Of a DNA stretch of 64,000 nt, positions 1 through 11,789 are shown one piece after another. The stretch is from Pogonophryne albipinna (Eukaryota > Chordata > Actinopteri > Perciformes > Artedidraconidae), in NCBI GenBank assembly GCA_028583405.1, contig CM053259.1, positions 22,700,734-22,764,733 on the forward strand. The letters run 5' to 3'. Below the pieces are notes generated by a model. It saw nothing but the letters and a program-made list of their open reading frames with translations, did no database searches and had not been told where the DNA came from. Positions within the stretch are counted from its first letter, which is position 1, and every line of letters starts with the position of its first letter. A program made the position numbers and the translations under genes.

Positions 1-751
1 GGAACAGGTGCTTGAGTTGTTGGAGTGGTGCAATGGATCATTTCCCACTCCCACACAAAAAAACGGAGTACTTTTTAATTGTGAGTCAATGAATGATACA
101 TGCTCACACATTTAATATTTATCAAGTGACAAATCATGCAAGATACTTTTTTGCAACTGTAAGGAAAAAATTATGTACACACTAAAGATTTTTACAGGAT
201 GACAAAAGCCGAAACATGAACCTTGACCTTATGTTGTGGGATTAATGATTCATTAAAGTGATTTATATCCTGAACTGCAATTTTCTGGAGCCATTTCTGT
301 GAGCTACATGCTTTGAATGTAGGACAGAAAAATGCTGCGGGTCCTGGCATCACTAACAAGCAGCTCTGACCCAATTAGCACTCCTGGCCTGCGGCAAACC
401 TCAGAAGAGGTAAAGCGTTTAACTTCTAATTATAGCTGATCAATACATGCTGAAACAAGAGGTTTATGTGGTATGGGCTATTCCTGAAGGTTTAGAGGTT
501 TCGCTTCAAAACCGCTTTAATGTATTTTAAATGAAACCGTTTTATAAGCCTGGCTGCTTGCTTCAAAGTCTTTCTGAATATGCCATAATTGCATTAATTG
601 AGATGTATGGCATAATTGCATAAATTAATCCTAAAATGCTCATAAAGTGGGTTCTTTGGAGGGGAAATCTTTATTAAGAAAAATACATGTTGAAGAGTCC
701 TTTACATGAAACATTTTGAAAACATTTTGAAAACCATCAGTTGTAACTGTA
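1..751. other. no recognisable feature
   Basis: AT-rich single-copy sequence. The only open frames are short and have no family resemblance that I can see. Confidence 0.5.
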
Positions 752-799
752 AAACTGTCTGAAACTGTGCTGTGGTAACAGCACAGTTTCAGACAGTTT
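752..799. repeat. perfect 21-bp inverted repeat (hairpin)
   Basis: Arms 752-772 and 779-799 are exact reverse complements separated by a 6-nt loop (tggtaa). The right arm runs directly into a LINE 3'-tail remnant. Nothing else suggests an RNA gene. It could be a template-switch palindrome or the end of a small foldback element. Confidence 0.85.
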
Positions 800-804
800 C
801 TTGG

Positions 805-885
805 GCCAGGACTCTCTTGAAAAAGATATTTTTAATCTCAATGAGGCCTATCCTGGTTAAATAAAGGTAAAATAAAAATAAAAAT
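805..885 (+). mobile_element. LINE 3'-tail remnant
   Basis: The segment has the phrase cctggttaaataaaggtaaa followed by an A-rich simple tail, preceded by a ctcttgaaaaagat block. This ending is widespread in fish genomes and typical of non-LTR 3' termini. Only the tail is present. The clade cannot be fixed from this length. Confidence 0.6.
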
Positions 886-979
886 CAACCCCCTGCCGAA
901 AGCACAGCTGGTGTCGTCTTGACAAGATGCAGGCTAATTGCTGGGATATGATGTAATTGGCCCTAATGAGCCTCCATAC

Positions 980-1510
980 TCACTGGCACTGGAGCGTTGT
1001 GCGCAGACAGCGACCACCAAGCAGAAGAGCAGGAGACACAGAGGGACGCTGCCGTATGTGCGGAGCCAGGAAGTCATATTATCCTATCCACACCGGGAGG
1101 GCGACACAGGAGCAGAGGCTGCGCAGCTACCGGAGATGAACCGGGGAAAACCGGGCGTCCTGCGTCCGCTGCCGCACCAACAAAAGCCGGTAGTGCCGGA
1201 CCGAGACGCGGGGCATTGTCGATCACCCAATAACCTTCTAATCCCGGGGAGGTATTCACATCCCCTGGGGTAAATCAGCTTATAAACGCGCTCCCCCGTG
1301 GACCACGAGAGGAGGGGAAGTAATCGGTCGGCTGTGGCGCAAGTCCCTCCATCTATTTCCTTTAAGCCGCAGGTGTGCGACGTGTCCCCCAGTCTGTCTC
1401 ACAGCTGATCGTGAAGTCTCGTCTCGGGACAGAGACCAGCTGAGTTACACGCACGAGCACCAGCGCCGGTGCGCACCAACATGCACGTCCCACGCGACAG
1501 CCAGGAGAGT
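980..1510 (+). promoter_or_regulatory. CpG-rich patch with CCAAT and TATA motifs (candidate promoter)
   Basis: This stretch is clearly richer in G+C and CpG than its AT-rich surroundings. On the plus strand it holds a CCAAT box at 1227-1231 and TATAAA at 1281-1286, about 50 bp apart, which is the usual spacing for a core promoter starting near 1,310. A donor-like gccgcag|gtgtgcg lies near 1,371, so a short first exon is possible. No coding exon can be tied to it within the window. Orientation and activity are inference. Confidence 0.35.
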
Positions 1511-3226
1511 GAGCTGTTATAACCCCTATGACTGCCATGGAAACGACGCTCTCAGAGAGGGGAGGGAAGAGAGAGACTAATAAGGGAGAGAGATAGAGAG
1601 AGAGACACAAAGTGCTTACTACTAGGAGTTGAGCATGAACCATGGCCTTGAATTGATGTTTATATTGCCTCTTCAGGGAGCCATTGCACACTGAGGGTTC
1701 CTGTGTGTGGGGACCTGTGTGGATGGAAGTTGGTGTAAAGGAGTAGGGAGGGGTGGAGGTAAAAGAAAAAAGCTTTTGCAGAGGGGTTCACAAGCTGGTG
1801 CTAAGGAGGGGGTTTGAGTCCATTGTGCACAGATTCCAATGACATGGAGTAACCTCGCCTCGCCGGCTGCTCCACTGGGCAGGAGCCAAAGAGGTACTAA
1901 ACAACTCAACATTTTAAGCTCGAGGAAAACACAGCCGCACAAGGACAAAAGACGCATAGTCTTCCATCTTTGGCCTGATCCTATAGGCTTGTCTCCTGTA
2001 AAGGTCTATTGATAAAGTAGACATGTTTTGCTTGTCATGCAGCCTAAACAGTGACTGAGAATGTGCCAACAAACATTCCCAACCTATGCACAACTCACAC
2101 TCACACAAGTCCCTTATCTACTGTGTTTGACCCCATCTGTTGCTCAGAATCCTGCGGCCGAGCCAGCTACGCCTCACCTCTCATTCATTCACATAATTTG
2201 TCAAATGGGGATTTTGGAGTGGGAGTGCCAAAACACCTCCCCGTCTGTGCCCTCTTAGCAGTCACTCTCAATTATGGTAATGGTGCAAACACACACCACA
2301 CTGTTTTCTAAGTGTGTGAAACATCTCTCATATCCAGATTCCACCCCCCTCCACTCATAGACCCTACTCTCTGCCAGGGGACAAGTCTCTTCTTTCTGGG
2401 CTTGGGTGGCAGGGAGGGTGCTAGTGAATACATTTAATTATTTAAGTTTTCCGCACTCTCGTGGGAATATCTCCGCAATGGAGCGAGCTTAAGTTTCAAC
2501 ACCCAGCGCAACACCTTCGTCACACATGTTGCCACTTGGTTGTACCATTTTCAGGCAATTTGTAATCTGTTCTAGAAAAATTATGTTTTTTTTAGGATTT
2601 CAAGAAGCATAAAACACACAATGGATGTCTTTTATGAGCATTTATCCATGCTGGAAGTAGATTTAGATGTTTTAGGAGTGAGATAGAGATTATTATCTAC
2701 GATATGCATCCAATGAAGCATTGCATAAAGTCTGTTGATGATCAGAGGCTGTTGTTGGGGCTGCATAAACGTTTTTTTATTTTTGTTTTGTAGGCAGACC
2801 ATGCAGGCCAGCCCGATGGTCACCAAGGTTCATGTTTTAATAGCATTTTTACAAAAAAAGCCCAGGCGAGAATAACATGTGAAAAATGGCTTAGACCTCA
2901 GAGAGTTAAACTTGGGCCTGCGACCATAGTTATACTGTATTTGGTTTTGAAAATCCACAGCGGAGGTTTGTGTCGTACTACATGCGGTGTACTTTGCATA
3001 TCTCTCAGTAGCCAACGATCTGTGAGTCTGTTGGTTCGGACATAAACTCCGTTATAAATGTAGTCTACATTTCATAAGAGGTGTAAAACCTGTGAGCATT
3101 TTAAATCGCATTTGAACTAAATGCTTATAATCTGTAGTTGTATTTGTATTGTTGATTTATTGTGTGAACGAGGCGATATAGAGAAGGTTAAGCTGTCATT
3201 ATTAGGCTGTTATGTACTGTTGCAGT
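1511..3226. other. no gene; purine-rich tract only
   Basis: A GA-rich simple stretch lies at about 1,550-1,612. The rest is single-copy DNA with only short open frames and no recognisable domain. Confidence 0.5.
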
Positions 3227-3234
3227 GGTAAGCA

Positions 3235-3494
3235 CAGGGCCGTCCCTCCCTACAGGAAGATCACGCAGACTGCGTGGGGCCTCACCTCGCGGAGGGGGCC
3301 TCATCTTGAGGCGGGGGCCTCATCTTGCGGAGGGAGCCTCATCTTGCGGAGAGAGCCTCAACTGAGCCGCAAATGCGGCGCACCTATGCGTTTATGCGGC
3401 GCAATTAGTGTGCCCCCCCCCCCGACGCTCGCAAAACAGAGAGCCTCATCATCTAACTTTGCGTGGGGCCTCAAGTTGGCCAGGGACGGCCCTG
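3235..3494. mobile_element. hAT-type MITE with 8-bp TSD
   Basis: The element starts CAGGGCCGTCCCT and ends AGGGACGGCCCTG, a 13-bp terminal inverted repeat. It is flanked on both sides by the 8-bp duplication ggtaagca (3227-3234 and 3495-3502), the signature of hAT transposition. The 260-bp interior has no coding capacity and consists partly of diverged tandem copies of a ggcctcatcttg-containing unit (about 3,278-3,362) and a C-run at 3,413-3,423. Mobility would have required a transposase supplied in trans. Confidence 0.9.
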
Positions 3495-3524
3495 GGTAAG
3501 CAGGCCTATTGTTTTGGGATATTT

Positions 3525-3770
3525 GTGGAGTTAGGTGGTCCGTGAGTATTTTTTTATTTGTTAAGTGGTCCTTGGTATGAAAAGGTTTGTGAAACACTGC
3601 GCTAGTGGATTGTCAACGGGGAGCCTCGCTGCGGGGAAATTCTACAGATGGCCAAAAAAAAGTTGATTAAAAAAATTGATAAAAGTTTTTTTTCATTTGT
3701 TTTAATTTTCAATTTAAATGTTGTAATCATCTTGCGACCCCCCACTTGGGGGGGTTATCCCTGGTCTAGA
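3525..3770. mobile_element. probable degraded hAT remnant
   Basis: The phrases ggtttgtgaaacactgcg and gcgaccccccacttggggg resemble the common ends and subterminal regions of fish hAT elements. No matching terminal repeat or target duplication was found, so the boundaries are approximate. Confidence 0.3.
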
Positions 3771-4374
3771 GGACAACATATGGATCTGTTCTCCATTGAG
3801 TAAACTTTAATGGACTCAAGTGTAAACACTCCCTCGAGCCTGTCAATACTGGTCAACATCAGAATTGTACTGACAACCGTCACCGTTGTAAAGCTGACAC
3901 AAAACACTCTTCTTCTCGATCATTCCTCCCCCACCTTTTTTAACCTCCTGCCCTCCCCCCTCTTTTCTCTCTCCCTGTGGTGTGTTTGTGTTAGCAGTCG
4001 GCTGCGCTTTCCATCACGCTGGTCTGCTCTCATCACAATCCAACACCAACACAAACACATTTTGACTTCATGTCCATTTTCGAACCACAACTCCCCCTCT
4101 ATAACACCTGCCCAACTTGCTTTCCGAATCTCCCTTTTAACAATCAACTCATCTCAACGATTTCATTCACTGACGTATCTCCCACTTTTTTTCCTGCCAC
4201 ACATTCTTCGTCTAAGTTGATGTGATGACAAGAAAGGGGTCAAAGGTGATGTGGGAGCCAAGTGGGGATTCCCAATGCACAGATCCAAACCCACTACCAC
4301 AATTTAGGAAAATACTTTTTTTTCCCTATTCCTTATTTTTGTATGAATCTATTGTCGCAGACATAATGGTTAAG
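3771..4374. other. no recognisable feature
   Basis: Pyrimidine-rich around 3,925-3,990. The open frames here look like composition effects. Confidence 0.4.
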
Positions 4375-4379
4375 TGTGT

Positions 4380-4540
4380 GTGTATACGATACAATATACC
4401 ATATGATATTCCGTACGATATTATGTACGATTTTCCCTACAATATACGATACGATATATACTATACGATACAATATACGATATACGATACGATATACCAT
4501 ACCATATATGATACGATACACGATAAGATATACTTCATGA
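4380..4540. repeat. irregular AT-rich tandem repeat (gatatacgatac-like)
   Basis: Many imperfect copies of a 5-7-nt unit of the form atacgat / gatatac run through this block. Open frames on both strands, rich in Tyr/Ile or Tyr/Asp, are by-products of the repeat. Confidence 0.85.
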
Positions 4541-4544
4541 TCTG

Positions 4545-6859
4545 GAAATCTATTCTAATGTTATCTGAAGCTAATTGAGTTTACATTTGATAAAATATGC
4601 CATATAAGTAAAATTGCTATTGCCTTTTGTGTGACTCAAAGTCAGATGCCGTATGTGGGAGCCTAACAATCGCACAATTATTATATTAAGATGTTTAGAA
4701 TTTCCTCTCCTAAAGAAGAGCATTTCGTCATTATTTCATGGTTAAATTCCCTTCAATTAAAGTTCCCCTGTCATACTATTATGCCATGGTCTGGCATTTA
4801 ACGTCAGTTCCCTTAGATTATTTCCATCCCACACGTACAGTGCATTTACAAACACAAGCACACTGAACAGTTCTGTTTTTTTGTATCAAGCACAGTTCAA
4901 GAAAAGCTTCGAATGAAAACTGCACAAAAATTAGGAGGAAAGTAAAAGCTATTTTAATAGACTATACAACTATAATTGACTCTACCCTCTGAAAGACACA
5001 TTTCACTATGAGTCCAAAAATAACAGTCTGTGTTCCTCTTATTCATTGTTCCTGTTCCTCATTGCTTCTGTATTCATGTTTTTATATTAACTATGTCAAA
5101 GAATGTCCTCCATGGAAACCCAATGTAGAACTGAAATTCTTTGAGGTGATAGTATGACAGTTGTTTGTACAGACAGTCACATGCTGAGTCCTATGTCTCA
5201 GTTGTAACCACTTCAATAATTTAAATGTCACAATGGCAACAATAACGTTTCTATATTTCCCTTTCATGACCAATTCACAGTAAATGGAAATATGGTTTTG
5301 ATCCTTATTCTCCAAGTATTACAGATGAATGACTGAGGCCGACAATTATTTCAAAGTTATTTCCCCCCTTGATTGAGTAAAATGTCCCCTCAATTTTCTG
5401 TAAGGTCCAAATAAAAAGGAGTAAATCTGCCCATTCGGTGTGCATGTTAGTATTTATGGTACCAGTCAGAATACTGCAAGTCAGGTCGACTCGAAATAGT
5501 TCCCATGTTTAACATAATACAGTAACATATCTGAACTCGTTGTTTAAAATATGGGTGTTTTTTTTATGTTGGTGGAGAATTCTACAACAATAACAACAGC
5601 GGACATGTTTTCTGATCCATAAAGTGAGATTTGTTCTCCTTAATACACATCGTGTAGCTGTGCTGTTTGTCTTTTTGGAAATAAATGTGCATCTGTTCTT
5701 CATGAATAATGTATTTGTTGACCTTCAATGCAGAGAGGTGAGTATAGAGAGAACAAATGTAGAGAGAAAACGTTTTACATACTTCAAGGTAGGTAGTTCT
5801 TCAGCAAATAAATCAAACAAAAATATGTATTTTCTAGTAACAAAAACAACTCGCTCAGATGTAGTTCCTGGCTCCCTTACTGTCAAAACGTTTTGGTAAA
5901 TACAACACAGTCTGGGATTTATTCATCTTGAATCATGTCTAATTCATGTGGATCATATTGTATGGATTGGAATTTAATCTGAAATATGCTCTGGTTCGAA
6001 TTGAGTCCAAATCCTTGTAAGGATTTAAATTGTGGATAACCACAGTCATAGGAGGTCATTAAGTAAATCGTTAAACATGAGACTGGTACCAAAGAGAGAC
6101 TTCTGGGCACTGACCTCTGTCCTCGTTTTTTTATAGAATCATCTGTAAACTAAATATCAATAAAAACGTCAGAGATGCTGACAAAAAAGAGAACCCCCCC
6201 TTTAAGTGTTTTTCCATTGTGATACCGCAGTAGTCATAAACCCTGTGGCTACTGTGCAAACACACTCATGCAACTTGAAACTTCCTCTTTCATCTTTCAC
6301 TCTATGGAAGAGTTATTGAAGATTAGGTAGGTTAAATATTTCATATGTTTCACTGCCTGCCATTAAGAGGCATTTTTCAAAAAAATTTCTTCATTTGTTA
6401 GATGTTTGAATTGAGATGTAAATCATAGAGTTGGAACGAACAGGATCCAATGTCTCCTTTGTGGTTTCATGGATGGAAGAGTGGAATTCACTTGCATTTC
6501 AGAAAACATCTGTTTGCTGCGTCATGGACATAACCATGGAAATCCCGTGGTTCTTATCATGACAACCAGTGGTCATACATGCGCGTAGTTTCATGCAGAA
6601 ACCTACGCTTCATTCAACCACCAGCATGACTGTCAGCACATAACAATCACCCCAGGACTGCAGTGACCCATGTTTTTGTTTTTTTCCAGTAACCCGGATC
6701 TACTTTGCCACTGAAACGACCAGAACTCTCTTCTTTGGGGTAGGATCATTATCTTGCTCAGTACCAACTTGAACGCATAACTCTTAATGCACACTCTGAC
6801 AGATCAGACTCTGATCTGAACTCAAATAAAGTTGACTTGGACCAATTTAGTCTTCATCA
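4545..6859. other. no recognisable gene
   Basis: AT-rich DNA without a recognisable coding exon. A short acceptor-like tract followed by about 50 open bases near 6,687-6,740 was considered and not accepted. Confidence 0.45.
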
Positions 6860-6901
6860 CCCTGCTGCTTCCAAGTCAATGTCTACTTGAAAGCAGCAGG
6901 G
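6860..6901. repeat. 17-bp inverted repeat (hairpin)
   Basis: Arms 6860-6876 and 6885-6901 pair with one mismatch across an 8-nt loop. The core is ccctgctgctt against aagcagcaggg. Confidence 0.75.
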
Positions 6902-7027
6902 ACCAAACCTAACACTTGCCTGTCGTCAAACTCGATTGAATTCAGTCTTTAGCTAGTAAATTACTGAGATTGGCTCCGGCTGTTGGATGAAATTCAAACA
7001 CATTTCCTATGTGCTGGAGAAAGCTGC

Positions 7028-7224
7028 TGATTTCCTATTTTACATTACTTGTTAGACGCTTTTATCCAAAGCGACTTACATACTCAATACTGTGGGCAAT
7101 CCCCACAGGAGCAATTTTGGGGTGAAGTGTGTTGGACACAACGACATGCTGACTGCAGTGGGGTTTGAACCTGTGACCCCTGATCCGAACACCAACGCTC
7201 AACCCACTGCACCACACGCCTCCC
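7028..7224 (-). mobile_element. tRNA-derived SINE
   Basis: Read on the minus strand, the element opens near 7,224 with a tRNA-like head. It has an A-box-like tggtgcagtggg and a B box ggttcaaaccc about 35 nt later, as in an internal RNA polymerase III promoter. It ends with gtcgctttggataaaagcg, a tail shared by several fish SINEs and their partner LINEs. The body between head and tail is unique-looking. The copy seems near full length, but target duplications were not identified. Confidence 0.8.
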
Positions 7225-7225
7225 T

Positions 7226-8923
7226 GTTATTATTTCAGTCTGGATAGCTATCTGATATATAAATACAAATATTTACTTAACACTTCATATGAATTCTTAC
7301 TAACAGAATATAAAGTGTCAAATAAAATGGTAAAATCTCTCTTTAAACAATGCATTCCTCACATTGAAACCATGTCGGATGAATACCTGATACGGTACCC
7401 ACATTTCCAAAATACTGACTCACTTGTCCTTGAAATGTGAAAGTGAAATGCCTGTGAAGCCTGGTTATCTATTCTCCTCGTCACTGCCTTTCCCGCTCAC
7501 CAGGGAGTCTTGGAGAGTCCCTGATTTTCTCACCCACATCATGGGTGCCAGCTGCGCACTTTGCAAATGTAATTCTATCAAGGCCAACAGCGCTGCTCTC
7601 CGGCTCCGTGCCAGCCTGACCACGAGAGAGAAAGTGAGATCGAGCGTGGAGACTGAGAGGGTGGGAGGGAGAAAGGTCACTTGTCTGAAGGACTTTTAGC
7701 CACAGTGTCTGAATTCAGGGGAATAACGTTTTGGACTGCAGCAGGCCAGCGTAACAATGATATACCGTCCTGTGGTGCATGCACAACCACACTCACCACT
7801 CCTCTGAATCTCCACCCAGACTATATTTCCCTGACACAACTGTGCAGTGTTTGACGTGTGCCACAGAACTTGTGTCGAAAGTGGCTCGGATTTCCAGGTA
7901 ATACACCCACTGATGCAGATGACTAACTTATGTCCTATTCCCAGAAGGCAATGTCAAATTAGACCAGGAATGGTTGGTTTCAGTATGGTAATTTAGCTAG
8001 TTCTTTAGATAATGTTAAAAGGAAAAAGTTATTCATTAGTTCATTGGTGACATTTACTGTTACAAAAGACAAACACTTGGAGACAAATGGGAATATAAAC
8101 GTGTTTGTGGCCTTATTAAAACTGAAACAAAAGTGTATCAAGTATAATATAACAAACTCATCCTTGCTGAAGGTCATCGCAAAAGCATTGTCATTGTCAG
8201 GGGAAATGATTCAGGTATCAGGTTTCTGGTCCACCTCCCTCCTCCTACTTCTCAGCAAGCATTCCTGTTATTTCACATTGCTGATATCAAAGACCTTCAT
8301 CTTTCTGAACAATAACAGGAGTATCGAGAAAGCTAGTGATATCATACAGTTTCACATTCATCAGTTTGTTTTTAATGATGTGGGGAGCCAGATCAAAAGC
8401 GTTTGTTATTGGCTGATTATCAAATGTCAGGTCAGATTGCATATTTGTACAGAAGGAGTGCCTGAAAACAGCACGAACAAAGCCTCGGCTCACAGAAATC
8501 TGGGCGTAGAAAAGACCCCTGGTCCCACTTTGTGTCTCTTATTTCCCCATGGCACACTCACTAACAATGTTATGTCACATGACACTACCTAACCGAGTCA
8601 CATGATGTTGTGCATGTCGTCCCATTGTATTTTTCTTTACCAAACCAGTGTCAGTGACAGTTTTACAAAGTTAACAACAACATACGAAGCATCTATGTCA
8701 GTGCCCGAAAAATTTGACAAGAATGGATGAGATCACGTTTTAAATATTTATATATTAAACATCAGGTCTTTGACAGTGATGATGATGACTCATATTAAAC
8801 AAGTGTTTTATTTTCAACCAGTACTCTAAAATCCTCCACTAAAAACCAAGCCTGAATCTTGGTGTATTTATGGACTCGAATGTTGTAATCCTGAACAAAA
8901 ACAATTAAATTAAGCCTACTATG
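7226..8923. other. no recognisable gene
   Basis: The 7,550-7,690 stretch is locally GC-rich, but neither it nor the 182-codon open frame at 8,044-8,592 shows a known domain or exon signals. Confidence 0.4.
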
Positions 8924-8931
8924 ATCTAAGA

Positions 8932-9955
8932 CAGTGGTTCCCAAACTTTTTCTGTCAGGCTTTGGAGAAAAAAAAAAGTCGGGCCCCCCCAACACAAGTC
9001 AGGCTCAGTGGCGGCGCCAGAGATTTATTTTGGGGGTGCTGTGGGGTAGCTTGACGTTTCATAGAGGGTGCTCAAACATTTTGGGTTTCCCATTAATGTA
9101 CCGGGCGCTACAGTGGAATTTTCTACTGCAACAATCCCCACGCATATACACAGTGTACCCGCAACTGTTACAATGAAGGCTCGATAATCAGCTCACGCCA
9201 TATAGGTGTAAGCAGGGTTAAAGTGCTATTTTTACAGGTGGTGTGTGGACCTCACATAGTCCGGGGGCAAGCTCCCCTGGGAAGATTTATTTTTAAATAT
9301 TGAAGTTAAATGCATCAATCTGGTGCACTTTGAGAGCAAAATGAAGAGATCTATGTAACAGAACTGTAAACAGATTTACTTTTTCTTTATGGATATTTTA
9401 CAAATCACCCTTTTAAACTTTATTATTTTTTTACTGTCATATAGTATTTCATAACTGTTTTTCATGTATTCTCTTATTTTTTTATAACTATAATGATCAT
9501 ATAAACGTGTGCCTCGGAAATAATTGTTTACATTAATGGTGACCAAAACATTTGAGACCCACTGAGATAACACTGAGAGAGTCCTTTAGCTCACTGAGAC
9601 TCTCAGTCTGACAGGAGAGGACTCTCCTCCACTTTGTTGTTGAAAAATCTCCTTATATCCGTTAGCGTAGCTCGCTAGCACCAGAAGCTAACAACAACGA
9701 TCTCCGGTACCGTTGCACTCTCTCTCTCTCACTCGCACACGCACACAAAATGGCTCGTTTCACACACACACACAGAGCCGAGCTTTAATGAAACAGAGTC
9801 CCAGACGTAATAGTACTGTATCATATTATTTTCGAATCAATAATATTTCGAATTATGATTTGTTTTTTTAATAACCATTTTTCCTCCTGGTCTCTCACTC
9901 CCCCCCTGTCATGCCTCTGCGCCCCCCATGGGGCGCGCCCCACATGGAACCACTG
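8932..9955. mobile_element. hAT-type element with 8-bp TSD, containing a second hAT fragment
   Basis: The left end is cagtggttcccaaac and the right end is ggaaccactg, complementary over the terminal 10 bp. Both sides carry the duplication atctaaga (8924-8931 and 9956-9963). Inside, from 9,006, a second terminus-like sequence (cagtggcggcgccagag) begins another hAT-like fragment that runs to about 9,290. No transposase domain is visible, so this is a non-autonomous composite. The tandem cac and gct stretches at 9,720-9,780 belong to its interior. Confidence 0.85.
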
Positions 9956-10054
9956 ATCTAAGATATATCAACAATTACATGACGTATGTCTCATGAGGAA
10001 TTATAAAAACATTAATGAGTCTTTTCTATGCTTACTGTAACACTAAACGCTGAT

Positions 10055-11450
10055 TAAGTCAGACTCGAGTCACATGACTTTGAGTCAGACTCGAGTCGCA
10101 TATTTTTGGACTTGAGACTTGCTTGACTAACATTGATAAAAGACTTGACTTGACTTTGACTTGGTATTCATGACTTGAGACTTGACTTAAGCTTGAGACA
10201 GATGACTTGAAAGGACTTGACTTTTGTTTTTGTATTGAGATATTACGTTTAGTTTTTTCGAAACGTGATTGGGTGATTATAGCGCCATGCGCGCAAACCT
10301 GGCAACCCACTAGAAGGCAGGAATGTCAGTTAACATGGCAGCGGCTAGCGTTACTCCACACATAGTCACGTTTGGATTCAAGGATTATGTTGTCGATGAC
10401 GCTAATAAGAAGAGAACAGCGGTATGCAGGGTCTGCAGCATAGAGATCAGTGACACGACCGCCGCAACATCCAACTTCATTCGTCACTACAAAAAAACCC
10501 ACAGAGAAAGGTAGGCTACGTGAATGTGTTGTGTTAGCTAGAAAGCTAACGTTAAGTTTAAGCTACGTTAGACTTGGTTTCAAATCGATTAAGCAAAGAG
10601 AAGACAACACGGTAAATTAACACTAGAACCTCCAAGAGATTCATTTGTACCCTGATACTGACGGGCTGTCAGGAGAGGGAGAGAGAGAGAGAGAGGAAAA
10701 GAGATGCCTCGTTTATTTCCCCTGTGTTATTATCAGAAGTTACTGTAAACCTTTGAATAATGTAGTTCATCTACTTTTAGTAGTTTGTTTAAATGTTTTA
10801 ATTATGTTGTTTTTGTTTGTAGAAGTGCATCATTCCTTGATTTATTGTAAAATGAATCTGAACTTTTTGATCTGTTATGATGATAAACTGAAGCAATTTC
10901 TAAATTAAACCAATTAAGTGAGTTTTAAATCGTCCTACTTAGTTTATAAGGAAATTATGAAGAGGAACAAATTAAATGATTTGAAAATGATATCTATAGA
11001 CCTGATGCTGTTGGTGGTTCTAGTGTTAACAGAAATTTAAATTAAATGTGTAATGGCTTATGCCAAATATGATTTTCTTACCTGGAATTTTGCCTTTTTG
11101 AACAGACTTTTTGATTGAGTCCTAGCTATTGTCTGCAGTTCTGGGGTTAATATGAATCTAATATGATTGTCATCGGTCTAAATTAGATTTCAAATGATTA
11201 ACTGTGTATGTAATGAAGATCATAGTGTGGGTTGAATTCATTTGCATAACCACTGTCTTTTAACTAATTTAAATGCGGAAACTGGGCTTATTCATCAGAA
11301 TTTCGTATGACTTGACTTGACTTGCTTGACCTGAGCAATGACTTGACTTGACTCTCACCACAGTGACTTGGGACTTGCTTGATACTTGTAGGTCAAGACT
11401 TGAGACTTGCTCATGACTTGCACATGTAGGACTTACTCCCACCTCTGCTA
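10055..11450 (+). mobile_element. hAT-like DNA transposon remnant with GACTTG subterminal repeats
   Basis: Dense gacttg repeats mark both flanks (about 10,055-10,225 and 11,306-11,430). The right end (reverse-complement start cagaggtgggagtaagtc) resembles the start of the CAAGTC-rich repeat in the tandem array at 38,605. Between the flanks lies one BED zinc-finger exon and about 800 bp of AT-rich DNA. The catalytic part of the transposase is missing and the left terminus is not well defined, so the element appears internally deleted. Confidence 0.65.
10323..10514 (+). pseudogene. BED zinc-finger exon of a hAT transposase
   Basis: This 63-residue frame has Cys-Arg-Val-Cys near residues 35-38 and His-Tyr-Lys-Lys-Thr-His near residues 54-59. 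That spacing fits a BED zinc finger, the DNA-binding module at the N terminus of many hAT transposases and of ZBED proteins domesticated from them. The frame runs to a consensus 5' splice donor (agagaaag|gtaggc at 10,511), so it was probably the first coding exon. The RNase H-like catalytic domain and dimerisation region expected downstream are absent before the element ends. It lies within GACTTG-repeat flanks, which supports a transposon origin rather than a host gene. Confidence 0.65.
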
Positions 11451-11514
11451 CTTAGCCCAAGTTCATTATTTGTATTATTATTATTATTATTTGTTTACGT
11501 CACTTTTATTTGTT

Positions 11515-11766
11515 TGTTGAGCACTTCCGGTAATTGTCACATGGGTGTGGTTTGTCTATTTAAGTCACCTGTTTCATGTCGAGTGCGGATGACAGAGGGT
11601 GAGCTTGTGCTGTAATTTTTTATGTTGATCGTTTTGTCCATAGTTACTATGTTATGATTTTGTTTATTAAATATCCCAAAAACTATCTTGCTTCACTATG
11701 GACTTTCTCTTCGAAAACGCGTCACAGTTTATAGCCAAGTTTAGCCTCTCGGCGACTCAAACGTAA
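11515..11766 (+). mobile_element. BEL/Pao-type LTR
   Basis: The block starts tgttgagcacttccgg and ends near cggcgactca, just before aactggggattgagccgcc, which would hold the primer-binding region. The 3' part (11,670-11,760) matches, on the opposite strand, sequence at 34,954-35,045, so at least two copies of this LTR family lie in the window. TTTAAG near 11,558 may be its TATA element. Confidence 0.55.
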
Positions 11767-11789
11767 CTGGGGATTGAGCCGCCACACCT

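Noticed and set aside
3810..4220. 136-codon Ser/Leu/Pro-rich open frame
   Set aside because: It follows a pyrimidine-rich stretch and resembles no protein.
6687..6740. Possible exon: acceptor-like tttttttccag followed by an open stretch and a gta donor
   Set aside because: The open stretch is about 50 bp, shows no convincing family match, and has no partner exons.
8044..8592. 182-codon open frame in apparently single-copy DNA
   Set aside because: Low-complexity AT-rich composition, no domain, no splice or start context, and an overlapping open frame on the other strand.
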